Shown piece by piece: positions 30,225-38,539 of a DNA stretch of 64,000 nucleotides (within the stretch, counting starts at the first letter, position 1; each line of letters opens with the position of its first letter). A program made the position numbers and the translations under genes. Source of the DNA: an uncultured Flavobacteriales bacterium (lineage in GTDB: Bacteria; Bacteroidota; Bacteroidia; Flavobacteriales; BACL11); assembly GCA_905181585.1 (NCBI GenBank), contig CAJIYG010000001.1, forward strand, positions 186,001 to 250,000, written 5' to 3'. The notes under the pieces are model-generated. The model saw nothing but the letters and a program-made list of their open reading frames with translations, did no database searches and was not told where the DNA came from.

Positions 30225-30305
30225 TCATTTTTTTGATAACTAATAAACGATATATCATTTTGTAATAAGATTTTTATTATTTGGAATAAATTTGTATAAA
30301 TTAAT

Positions 30306-30313
30306 TACATTTG
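30306..30313 (+). promoter_or_regulatory. -7 box (TACATTTG) overlapping the start of the HU-SPOR gene
   Basis: A TAnnTTTG match ending one base before the first ATG (30315) and 4 bases before the second (30318). If used, the mRNA would start at about 30318, making the second ATG a leaderless start. A second match, TAAATTTG at 30287-30294, would give an ordinary 5' leader for the first ATG. Confidence 0.4.
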
Positions 30314-30314
30314 T

Positions 30315-31283
30315 ATGATGAGAAACTCTGTTGAACACTATATTTCAGAACTTTTATTCACGCATGACTGCGTTATAGTAATTGGATTTGGAGGATTCGT
30401 TGGCAATAAAAATTCTGCAAAACTTAATCCTTCAGCTGGCATAATCTCTCCGCCTGGAAAATCAATCCTTTTTAATACAGAATTATCTGAAAATGATGGG
30501 ATCCTTATTGATCATCTAGTCAAAAATGAAAAAATATCTCAACAAGAAGCTAAGAAAAACATCATAAAATTTGTTAATGAAAATTTAAATAAGCTTAAAA
30601 AATATAAATCTTTAAGAATCAATAAAATTGGTATTTTCACTTTAAATTTGGATGACAAAATAATATTTTCTCAAGATTTATCAATTAACTACAATGTAGA
30701 TTCATTCGGACTTCCATCAACACTTAATAAAAGGATATCACGAGATCATCCGATTGAAATTAAAAAGAGAATTAAAGAGATTCAATATTTTTCAGCTAAA
30801 AAATTACTTAAAGTAGCGGCAATTATTCTTCCATTAATTGGGATTTCATTTTTAAGTATCACTCAAGAAGACAAAATAAATAGTTTATATACTCAGATGG
30901 CATCAATTCTACCAATTTCTGATTCAGAAAAAATGAATAATCTTGAGTCCATAGAAATTATAAAATCTATTATTGAGCCAACAGAAACTATTGAAGAAAA
31001 AACAATCGCAACTGAAGAATTTGAAGACACTGAAGCTGAATTATCTGTTTTCTCACAATCAAAATATTATATAATAGCTGGAGCATTTGGAGAAGAAAGA
31101 AAATGCAAAAAAATTAGTAGCAAGATTAAGTAGATGGAGTTATAATTCTTCTATTGTAAATGACGGAAATAATAAAATAATGAGAGTATGCTATGCTTCT
31201 TATTCAGTTAAAGAAAATGCTCTTATCTGATCTTAAAAAAATCAGAACAGAAAACCCAGATGCTTGGATTTTATCACTTATAA
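30315..31283 (+). CDS. HU-domain and SPOR-domain membrane protein, frameshifted
   Basis: A Bacteroidota-type protein with an N-terminal HU-like (CCDC81-like) region at about residues 1-130, one transmembrane helix at about 166-183 (LLKVAAIILPLIGISFL), an acidic linker, and a C-terminal SPOR domain beginning YYIIAGAFGEER near residue 251. SPOR domains bind denuded peptidoglycan at division sites. The first frame stops at 31133, but SPOR sequence continues in frame after an extra A near 31101, again after an extra base near 31224, and a likely third one near 31280 gives the stop at 31281-31283. All are +1 insertions, pointing to sequence error. The 31283 end is inferred. Confidence 0.75.
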
Positions 31284-31285
31284 AT

Positions 31286-31800
31286 ATGATAAACAAAACT
31301 CCTGCGGATTCAAAAGCTATTCTTACTGAAATAGTACTGCCAAACGACACTAATAATCTTAGACAATTTAATGGGAGGAAGACTCCTATATTGGATGGAT
31401 ATCACTGCTAGCAATTACTGCTCAAAGGCATTGCAATAGGACTTCGGTTACTGCCTCAGTTAATAATGTAAGCTTTAACCACCCTATTCCACGAGGAAGT
31501 ATTGTAACAATTGAAGGAAAAATATCTAGATCGTTTAATTCTTCAATGGAAATTTTTCTAGATGTTTGGGCTGAAGATTCTCTTTCAGGAGAAAAGACTA
31601 AGTGTAATGAAGCAATTTATACTTTTGTTGCTGTAAATAATATGGGTAGACCCGTTAAAGGTTCCCTGGAGTTTACTGCTGAAACAGAGCTTAGAAGAAA
31701 CTGAGATATGATGGGGCTCTTACGAAGAAGGCAATTAGCTTTAATTCTTGGTGGGAAAATGAAAGCTGCAGACGCTACAGAGCTTAAAGCACTTTTTTAG
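31286..31800 (+). pseudogene. acyl-CoA thioesterase (hotdog, YciA-like), disrupted by multiple single-base insertions
   Basis: Pieces in successive frames join into one hotdog-fold thioesterase of about 165 residues: NKTPADSKAILTEIVLPNDTN, then LDNLMGGRLLYWMDITAS, then AQRHCNRTSVTASVNNVSF through CNEAIYTFVAVNNMGRPVK and FTAETEL, and finally RRRQLALILGGKMKAADA to ELKALF, stop at 31798-31800. I count at least five more extra bases (near 31355, 31413, in 31655-31670, near 31700 and 31727). Residues between the shifts stay conserved, so decay is unlikely and consensus error likely. The family hydrolyses acyl-CoA thioesters. The stop overlaps the stop of the convergent heptosyltransferase-like gene by a few bases. 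Confidence 0.75.
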
Positions 31801-32771
31801 CTAGTAAAGAACTTTACTTTATTGATTCTAAGATAGATTCCGACACTAATCTCTTTAACACAACCTTCCTTTGTAAATCTGCAAGAACTACCGTGTTTAG
31901 AGCACTGTCGTTTTGATTTTGCAGAAATTAATTCTATTGATTTACTACCAGGCATGTAAGGAGAAAAACCGAAGTCAGGTTTTGTACATCCCCAAAAAGA
32001 TAAAATATTCTTTTTAAGAGCAGCACCAATATGCATTAATCCAGTATCATTACTTAACAACACTGCACATTTTTGAATAACATATGCAGATTCATTAATC
32101 GTCAATTTTCCGCAAAAATTAAATACATTTTTATTTTTTGTCAAATTAATAATTTCATCGGCTTTGTTTTTTTCGTTTTCTCCACCCAGTAATATCACAG
32201 GCTCTAACAAATTAGAGCAAACATCATATACTTGTTCTGCTGAAAGCTGCTTTTGCTCAAAAGAACCTCCTATACTCCAAGCAATAAAATTTTGATTTAA
32301 ATTAAAGTCAATTTTATTATTTTTATCTAAAAAAAAATCTAATCCTTTTCCATCATTTTTAACTCCTAAGAATTTTACAGCTTGCATATAACGATCAACT
32401 GTGTGAATTTTATTATTGAGCTTTAAACCAAAATTAATATTTAATATTTTATTGAAATTTGACTTATAATATCTTATGATCTTAACTCCTAATCTTAAAA
32501 GAAAAAAAGATCTTATATTATTATGAAGGTCAATTATATAGTCATAATTTTCTTTTTTTAACTCTTGCAAGGTTGAAGAGAAAGAACTTTCCAAATAATA
32601 TATTTTATCTAAATATTTATTATTTACAAGCAAAGAATGATATTTATACTTAGTTAAAAAGTGTAATTCAGTATTAATTTGAGTTTTAAGACATCTTATT
32701 ACTGGTGAGGTTAGTACAATGTCACCGATGGAACTGAATCTAACAATTAGTATTTTAATAGGTTTTGACAC
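31797..32771 (-). CDS. ADP-heptose:LPS heptosyltransferase-like glycosyltransferase (GT9)
   Basis: A 324-residue GT9-family protein. The N-terminal KILIVRFSSIGDIVLTSPVI is the family signature, and LLSNDTGLMHIGAAL with SFWGCTKPDFGFSPY marks the ADP-heptose-binding half. A GTG start at 32771 is chosen, because the longer in-frame reading to 32834 runs through the divergent tatD start. It probably acts in LPS core assembly, in line with kdsB nearby; the exact acceptor sugar is unknown. Confidence 0.85.
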   Translation of the reverse strand: MSKPIKILIVRFSSIGDIVLTSPVIRCLKTQINTELHFLTKYKYHSLLVNNKYLDKIYYLESSFSSTLQELKKENYDYIIDLHNNIRSFFLLRLGVKIIRYYKSNFNKILNINFGLKLNNKIHTVDRYMQAVKFLGVKNDGKGLDFFLDKNNKIDFNLNQNFIAWSIGGSFEQKQLSAEQVYDVCSNLLEPVILLGGENEKNKADEIINLTKNKNVFNFCGKLTINESAYVIQKCAVLLSNDTGLMHIGAALKKNILSFWGCTKPDFGFSPYMPGSKSIELISAKSKRQCSKHGSSCRFTKEGCVKEISVGIYLRINKVKFFTS

Positions 32772-32807
32772 AGATGTAAAACTAAAGAATTTAACTAATA
32801 TTGCACA

Positions 32808-33581
32808 ATGAATTTTGTTGATACACATACACACCTATATTTAGATGAATTTAAAAATGATATAGATCAGGTAGTAAAAAATGCTATTGAATGTGGCGTA
32901 ACTAAGTTGCTACTTCCTAATATTGATTCTAGTACTTCGGATTCAATGCTAAATCTATGTAAGAATTACCCTGAAAATTGCTTCCCGATGATGGGTATTC
33001 ATCCCTGCTCAGTAAAAAAAGATTCTATTGAAAGTGAAGTTCAACATATTGAAAAAATGTTATCAGAAAATAAATTTATTGCAATAGGAGAAATTGGTAT
33101 TGATTTATATTGGGACAAAACATCTCTGGATCTACAAAAAGAAATATTTATTCATCAAATTAAGCTAGCAATTAAATACAAACTTCCAATAGTAATACAT
33201 GTGAGAGAAGCCTTTAAAGAGGCAATAACAATAGTTGAAAATTTAAATTGCGATCAATTATCTGGCGTTTTTCATTGCTTTACAGGAAATAATAATGATG
33301 CTAAAAGAATTATTGATTTAAAAAACTTTTATTTAGGAGTTGGTGGTGTTTTGACATTCAAGAATAGTGGTTTAGACAAAGTAATTAAACAAATACCCCT
33401 TGATAAAATCATACTAGAAACGGATTCACCATATCTTGCCCCAACACCCTTTAGAGGCAAAAGAAACGAAAGTAAATACCTAGTTAATATTGCAACTAAG
33501 CTAGCCCAAATTAAAGACATTGAGATTGGTAAAATAAAAGATGTTACAACATTTAATGCAAATAAACTTTTTAATATATAA
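32808..33581 (+). CDS. tatD: TatD-family metal-dependent hydrolase
   Basis: A 257-residue TIM-barrel hydrolase of the TatD DNase family. Metal ligands are visible as the N-terminal FVDTHTHLYL (HxH), GEIGIDLYWD (Glu), VIHVREA and FHCFTGN histidines, and LETDSPYLAP (Asp). TatD proteins have 3'-5' exonuclease activity in vitro. Its stop is followed directly by the ansA start with no spacer. Confidence 0.93.
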   Translation: MNFVDTHTHLYLDEFKNDIDQVVKNAIECGVTKLLLPNIDSSTSDSMLNLCKNYPENCFPMMGIHPCSVKKDSIESEVQHIEKMLSENKFIAIGEIGIDLYWDKTSLDLQKEIFIHQIKLAIKYKLPIVIHVREAFKEAITIVENLNCDQLSGVFHCFTGNNNDAKRIIDLKNFYLGVGGVLTFKNSGLDKVIKQIPLDKIILETDSPYLAPTPFRGKRNESKYLVNIATKLAQIKDIEIGKIKDVTTFNANKLFNI

Positions 33582-34574
33582 ATGAAAAAAATATTACTTA
33601 TTTATTCAGGGGGGACAATTGGAATGATAAAAAAAAACAAATCATTAGAGCCTTTTGATTTCAATGAGATAAGAAATGCATTTCCTGAGCTTAGTGACTC
33701 AGAAACGGAAATACATCACACAAGTATTAAAAATCCTATTGACTCATCAAACATGACCATAGATAATTGGATTGAACTTGCAAATTGCATTAAAGAAAAT
33801 TATATTAAATATGATGGCTTTGTTATTCTTCATGGTTCGGACACTATGGCCTACACCTCATCTGTATTAAGCTTTATGCTGGAGAATATAAATAAGGCAG
33901 TGATTTTAACAGGATCGCAATTACCAATTGGAATTAAACGCACAGATGCAAAAGAAAATTTAATTACAGCAATAGAAATTGCTTGTAGTGGAATTGTAAA
34001 AGAAGTCTGCGTCTACTTTGAATATCAGCTTTACAGAGGCAATAGAGTTACAAAAGTAAATGCCGATAATTTTGATGCTTTTCAATCACCAAATTATCCT
34101 GTTCTAGCTAAGGCAGGAATTAATATTAAATATAAAAATCAATACCTCAAAAGTAGTTCAGAAGATCAGATTAAAGTACATTTAAATTTATCAAATGAAG
34201 TATCAATACTTAAGATGTTCCCATCAATAAGAAAAGAAGTTGTTACATCAATATTAAACTCTTCTAAAGGAATTATTCTTGAAACATATGGATCTGGAAA
34301 TGCAACTACTGCAGATTGGTTTATACATGAATTAGAACTTGCAATTAATAATGGAAAAACAATTATTAATGTATCACAGTGCTTATCTGGTAGTGTTACT
34401 CAAGGCCATTATCAAACCAGTAAAGAACTTGAAAGAGTTGGTGTAATTAGCGGAAAAGATATGACAACCGAAGCTGCGCTAGCAAAATTAATGTTAGTAC
34501 TAGCAAAATCTTTTGATAGAAATAAAATAAAAACAAAAATCATAGAAAACTTTTCTGGTGAATTAACTATATAG
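33582..34574 (+). CDS. ansA: type I asparaginase
   Basis: A 330-residue L-asparaginase converting asparagine to aspartate and ammonia. The first catalytic threonine is in LIYSGGTIGMI (residues 5-15) and the second catalytic triad in FVILHGSDTMAYTSSVL with the LTGSQLPI segment following. No signal peptide is seen, so it is the cytoplasmic type I enzyme. It abuts tatD. Confidence 0.93.
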   Translation: MKKILLIYSGGTIGMIKKNKSLEPFDFNEIRNAFPELSDSETEIHHTSIKNPIDSSNMTIDNWIELANCIKENYIKYDGFVILHGSDTMAYTSSVLSFMLENINKAVILTGSQLPIGIKRTDAKENLITAIEIACSGIVKEVCVYFEYQLYRGNRVTKVNADNFDAFQSPNYPVLAKAGINIKYKNQYLKSSSEDQIKVHLNLSNEVSILKMFPSIRKEVVTSILNSSKGIILETYGSGNATTADWFIHELELAINNGKTIINVSQCLSGSVTQGHYQTSKELERVGVISGKDMTTEAALAKLMLVLAKSFDRNKIKTKIIENFSGELTI

Positions 34575-34596
34575 TTTAAATTCGCACAAGAATTTG

Positions 34597-34683
34597 GTGA
34601 GGTGGCCGAGTGGCTTAAGGCGCACGCTTGGAAAGCGTGTAAACGGGAAACTGTTTCGGGGGTTCGAATCCCTTCCTCACCGC
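34597..34683 (+). tRNA. tRNA-Ser (anticodon GGA)
   Basis: A class II tRNA cloverleaf: acceptor stem GGTGAGG pairs with CCTCACC, the anticodon stem CACGC/GCGTG encloses the loop TTGGAAA with anticodon GGA at 34631-34633, an extended variable arm follows, and the T-loop is GTTCGAAT. It would read UCC and UCU serine codons. The 3' CCA is not encoded (G then CA follow). It lies between ansA and a small membrane protein. Confidence 0.96.
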
Positions 34684-34739
34684 ATCTTTTTTAATTTATA
34701 AATTATGATTTTTAAATCTAAACATATTACAAAAAACTT

Positions 34740-34747
34740 TAAATTTG
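34740..34747 (+). promoter_or_regulatory. -7 box (TAAATTTG) just before the 57-residue membrane protein
   Basis: A TAnnTTTG match ending 3 bp before the ATG at 34751. Used as a promoter, it would give a leaderless transcript. Confidence 0.4.
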
Positions 34748-34750
34748 ATA

Positions 34751-34924
34751 ATGCTTAAAAAATTAAATAAAGCTCAAGGAATTTTAATTATTGCCTTTTT
34801 AATAGTTTGCGTAAATATTATTAAACTTTTAATAGACAATAATTTAACTAGTGAAGATCTAACTAGATTATTCTTCCTACAATGTATTTTGCTGCTAGCA
34901 GTTTATATATTTAGAAAGAGGTAA
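34751..34924 (+). CDS. small membrane protein (57 residues), unknown function
   Basis: A short reading frame with a Lys-rich N-terminus (MLKKLNKAQG), two predicted transmembrane helices (about residues 10-27 and 40-54) joined by a short polar loop (DNNLTSEDLTR), and a positive C-terminal tail (FRKR). The charge pattern and a TAnnTTTG promoter right in front support a real gene. Its stop abuts the stop of convergent DUF983. I do not recognise a family. Confidence 0.6.
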   Translation: MLKKLNKAQGILIIAFLIVCVNIIKLLIDNNLTSEDLTRLFFLQCILLLAVYIFRKR

Positions 34925-35314
34925 TTAATCTTTTGGCTGATATTTTATAAATATATTTATCCAAATAAGCCTTGAAATATGATAATTTATTGGTGAAAAT
35001 ATTAATATCCCAATTACGACCAAAGAAATTAAAAGCAACACATCCATTAAAGGAAAAAAAAAGCTTAGAACTCCCCATAAAAATAACATTAGCGCCACAC
35101 CAATTGCATAACTTATATACATTGCTCCATACCAAAACCCTATTTCAAGTTCATATTTAATCAAACATGTTTCACATGAAATAGATGATTCTGAATTTTT
35201 TAAAAGAATGTTTTTGAATGGATTATTTGTTTTCCAAAATCTACCCTCATGACACTTTGGACATAAATTAAAAAGAATACTGTACAGTTTTGAACCTTTA
35301 TTTAAAATAACCAT
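34925..35314 (-). CDS. DUF983 family membrane protein
   Basis: A 129-residue protein with two CxxC zinc-ribbon-like pairs (LCPKCHEGRFW and SCETCLIKYELE) and then two hydrophobic helices (about 62-85 and 88-108) with the DUF983 signature EIGFWYGAMYISYAIGVAL. The function of the family is unknown. It starts 10 bp after the epimerase gene ends, in the same direction. Confidence 0.88.
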   Translation of the reverse strand: MVILNKGSKLYSILFNLCPKCHEGRFWKTNNPFKNILLKNSESSISCETCLIKYELEIGFWYGAMYISYAIGVALMLFLWGVLSFFFPLMDVLLLISLVVIGILIFSPINYHISRLIWINIFIKYQPKD

Positions 35315-35324
35315 ATAAAAAATA

Positions 35325-36218
35325 TTATGCTTTTTTTAAGAAACTAGTTACTGAAGGGTAAGTAAAATTGAAGCCTGAATTAAGTATTTTATCAGACTTC
35401 AAATAAAGCCCCCCACTTAAAACTTGACTTCTTCCTCCTAAAATAAACTTCATTAAGAAAATAGGTATTGGAAAAGTAATAGCAAATGGAAATACACAAC
35501 TTTTAATTTCTTTAATAAGCTCTCTTTGACTTTGTCTTTTTGGAACAGCCATATTATAAGGACCATTAATATGTTTATTTTCAAGTGAAAATAAAATAAA
35601 CCTTGCCACATCATCAATATGAATCCAAGAATAAGCCAAATTAGCAGGAGTAAAAACTGAAGCAATTCCAATCTTTAAAGGCAATAATGTTACTTTTAAA
35701 AAACCTGAATTTAAATCCATCAATAAAGAAATCCTAAGATTAGTAACACGAGATCCAATTTCAACAAATTGATTAGCAGCATTTTCCCAATCTAATGAAA
35801 GTTTTGCCAACCAATCATCACCATTCTCTGAGCTTTCATTAACATCAGCTATAGTGTTTAAACCATAATAGCCCATAGCAGAAGCCCCAATAAAGCTTTT
35901 AATCTTTAAATCTAACGCACAGCATTTATTGAATAATAAATTTGCTGTTAAAACACGACTTGAATACATTAACTCTCTATTCTTCTTAGTCCAACGATTC
36001 ATAATATTAAATCCACATAGATGAACAATATGCTTACAATCTATTAACGCTGCTGGGTCAATATATCCTTCATTAATGTTCCAAAAAAAAATATGTTTAT
36101 TATTTACAGATTCTTTATTAGATGTTAAAAAAACTAAATGAAATTTTTTCTCTAAAATTATTGCAACACGCTTAGCTAACGCACCATTATATCCAGTAAT
36201 TAAAACTTTTTCAGACAT
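35325..36218 (-). CDS. TIGR01777-type SDR epimerase (SDR39U1-like)
   Basis: A 297-residue NAD(P)-binding Rossmann protein. It begins with the nucleotide-binding GYNGALAKRVA and continues with HIVHLCGFNI and FIGASAMGYYG (active-site YxxxK-type region replaced by SAMGYYG as in this family), then YSWIHIDDVARFI and GPYNMAVPKRQSQRELI. The substrate of TIGR01777 proteins is unknown. The glycine motif GxNGxxA deviates slightly from the usual GATG. Confidence 0.85.
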   Translation of the reverse strand: MSEKVLITGYNGALAKRVAIILEKKFHLVFLTSNKESVNNKHIFFWNINEGYIDPAALIDCKHIVHLCGFNIMNRWTKKNRELMYSSRVLTANLLFNKCCALDLKIKSFIGASAMGYYGLNTIADVNESSENGDDWLAKLSLDWENAANQFVEIGSRVTNLRISLLMDLNSGFLKVTLLPLKIGIASVFTPANLAYSWIHIDDVARFILFSLENKHINGPYNMAVPKRQSQRELIKEIKSCVFPFAITFPIPIFLMKFILGGRSQVLSGGLYLKSDKILNSGFNFTYPSVTSFLKKA

Positions 36219-36223
36219 TGGTT

Positions 36224-37219
36224 TTACTCTTCTAAAAGTTTGAAAAGATCATCTAAATTTGGTGATAATATCATTTCAATTCTTCTATTCTTACTTCTAC
36301 CCTCTTTAGTTTTATTATTAGTGATTGGAATGAATTCACTTCTTCCAGCAGCTATTAATTGAGAGGGATTTAAATTCGTATTTAGTGTCATTCTTTTGAC
36401 TACTGATGTTGCTCTCATAACACTTAAGTCCCAATTATCCTTAAGTAAACCTTTACCACTTAATGGAATACTATCAGTGTGTCCTTCGACTAAAATTTCT
36501 AAATCATCTTGAGATGCTAGAGCTGCCGACAATCTATCTAATGCAGCAATACCTGTCTGATTTACCTCATATTTTCCAGATGCAAATAATAAATCTTCTT
36601 CTAAGGAAATATAGACTTTACCACTTCTTTGTTCTATAGTTAAACCATCGCCTTCCAAACCAATTAAAGCCTTAGATATATTTTTCTTTAAAGCAGTAAC
36701 CATAGAGTCTTTTCTATTAATAATAGCTTCAAGCTCAGCAACTCTAGAAGATCTATACTCCAACTCTTTTTGAGATTTTTCTAATGCATCTTCTTGTAAT
36801 TTAAGAGAAGTAGTTGATTTATTTAATTGATCTTCTTTGGCAAAAAGTTCATTTTGAGCTATTTCTAATTTTTCAAGTAAATCTTTTGTTTCTTTTGCTT
36901 TTTCAGCCATAAATCTACTACTTTTTGATGTTAGTAAATCGTATGTGGTGCTTAACTCATTATATTTATTTTGAGATGTTAAAAATTCTTGGTTAAGAAT
37001 AGAAGAATCTGCTTGCAGATTTTTCACTAAACTTTCTAATTTATTAACTGAACTTTCAAATTTTTGAAGATTTTCTCTAAGGTTTAGAATAATCTGTTCG
37101 TTACTAAGTAAATCTTTTTGAGCTTTTTCATGCTCCGCAAATAGCTCATTATACACTTTTGGGGTAATACAAGAGCTAATAAAAATTAAACTAAAAATAA
37201 ATGCTAATATTCTTTTCAT
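36224..37219 (-). CDS. OmpA-family peptidoglycan-binding lipoprotein with coiled coil
   Basis: A 331-residue protein with a lipoprotein signal (lipobox ISSC, Cys17), a long coiled-coil stalk at about residues 25-180 rich in Leu/Glu/Lys heptads, and a C-terminal OmpA/MotB domain at about 205-325 (EILVEGHTDSIPL, LSVMRATSVVKRM, RSKNRRIEMIL). The domain anchors proteins to peptidoglycan. It lies 5 bp before the epimerase gene. Confidence 0.9.
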   Translation of the reverse strand: MKRILAFIFSLIFISSCITPKVYNELFAEHEKAQKDLLSNEQIILNLRENLQKFESSVNKLESLVKNLQADSSILNQEFLTSQNKYNELSTTYDLLTSKSSRFMAEKAKETKDLLEKLEIAQNELFAKEDQLNKSTTSLKLQEDALEKSQKELEYRSSRVAELEAIINRKDSMVTALKKNISKALIGLEGDGLTIEQRSGKVYISLEEDLLFASGKYEVNQTGIAALDRLSAALASQDDLEILVEGHTDSIPLSGKGLLKDNWDLSVMRATSVVKRMTLNTNLNPSQLIAAGRSEFIPITNNKTKEGRSKNRRIEMILSPNLDDLFKLLEE

Positions 37220-37298
37220 AATTGATGATTTAAATTATATCAAAATTACAAAGGAAGGCTAATGAGTTAAAGTCTTAAAATAATACTTATTAACAAGG

Positions 37299-38537
37299 CT
37301 AATTAATTACAAATTTCTTTTTATTTGTTACATTTCCCACATAGCCTATAGCATAATAAATTCCAGGCTTTAAGTGAGAAAGTGAAATTGCTTTTTTATT
37401 TGTCTTTTCAATACCATACACTAAAGCGCCAATAGTATTATAAATTTTAAAAGAAAAATCTAAATCTCTTTTTGAGTTAATACTAATTTCTTTGGTGATA
37501 GAATTAAATAAAATATTTAAATCATTATTTTCATAATTATCTATATAATTAGGAATTGTGGAAATTTTTGAAACCCCCGTGCTAGTAGCTACCCATACAT
37601 TATCTTTAGAATCTATAGCAAGCCCTTTAACATTAGGTCCTACGATACCATCATTTTGATCATAATCAAACCACTGACTTCCATTCCAAAAGGCGATACC
37701 CCCTTCAGCTAAATAACCTACATAAATTGTAGTCCATATTCTCCCCCATGAATCTTGAGCTATTTCCACTACGGGATTTAAAGTATCTGGTGGTGGCAAT
37801 AAATACATTAAAGTATGCTTGGTAAAAGTACTATTACTTGCATTTAACTGTGTCATCCCACTACCTGAACCAATCCATTTATGATCATTATTATCAACGC
37901 ATATTGCAGTACTATAATTACTAACTAATCCGTCAGAAATTGTATATTCAGTAAATAAATTATCATCAAAATGTATTACGCCATCTAAAGGAGATGCAAA
38001 CCATTTATCACCATTAGAATCAAAAGATGTGGCACAAACACCACTAATTGGTAGATCAGGAGAGCTATAAGAATTCCATAAAGAGCCATCAAAAACACTT
38101 ACCCCAGCTGAAAAAGAAGAGTGAGCAAACCATATTTCACCATTTGGAGCTTCATCAATACTTGTAACTTTATTATTAGCAAGACCAGTATTTACAGTAT
38201 AACTTTGCCAAGAAGGAGCAATAGTAGTTCCATCAATAAGTTGATTGACTCCATAGTCTGTTCCAATCCAAATATCTCCGTTTGAAGTAGCAGTAATAGC
38301 CTTAATATCGTTAGATAACATAAGAGGATGTGTAGATTGGTCAAAGGAAATCCATGTGCTACCATTAAACATTGATATACCAAAAGCAGTACCAAACCAA
38401 ATATTATCATTAGCATCTATTGCAACACATTCAACATAATTATTGATTAGGCCATCTTGAGATGTATAATTAGTAATCACTTGGCCAAAGGAATTTATTA
38501 TCACACAATTAAATAATAGAAGTAGAATATTTTTCAT
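37299..38537 (-). CDS. secreted beta-propeller protein with T9SS sorting domain
   Basis: A 412-residue protein: signal peptide (1-19, ending SFG-Q), then about seven two-component-regulator-propeller repeats with the D-x-W-x-G-T/A signature (NIWFGTAFGISMF, DIWIGTDYGVNQL, KWIGSGSGMTQL, NVWVATSTGVSKI) and a C-terminal T9SS sorting domain from about 335 (FKIYNTIGALVY to KKFVIN). Unlike the sensors that carry such propellers, it has no kinase domain. The start is 2 bp after the CotH stop. Confidence 0.85.
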   Translation of the reverse strand: MKNILLLLFNCVIINSFGQVITNYTSQDGLINNYVECVAIDANDNIWFGTAFGISMFNGSTWISFDQSTHPLMLSNDIKAITATSNGDIWIGTDYGVNQLIDGTTIAPSWQSYTVNTGLANNKVTSIDEAPNGEIWFAHSSFSAGVSVFDGSLWNSYSSPDLPISGVCATSFDSNGDKWFASPLDGVIHFDDNLFTEYTISDGLVSNYSTAICVDNNDHKWIGSGSGMTQLNASNSTFTKHTLMYLLPPPDTLNPVVEIAQDSWGRIWTTIYVGYLAEGGIAFWNGSQWFDYDQNDGIVGPNVKGLAIDSKDNVWVATSTGVSKISTIPNYIDNYENNDLNILFNSITKEISINSKRDLDFSFKIYNTIGALVYGIEKTNKKAISLSHLKPGIYYAIGYVGNVTNKKKFVIN

Positions 38538-38539
38538 TT

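Noticed and set aside
31193..31411. 72-codon frame as an independent small protein
   Set aside because: It joins the SPOR C-terminus to the thioesterase N-terminus across frameshifts; no independent gene is needed.
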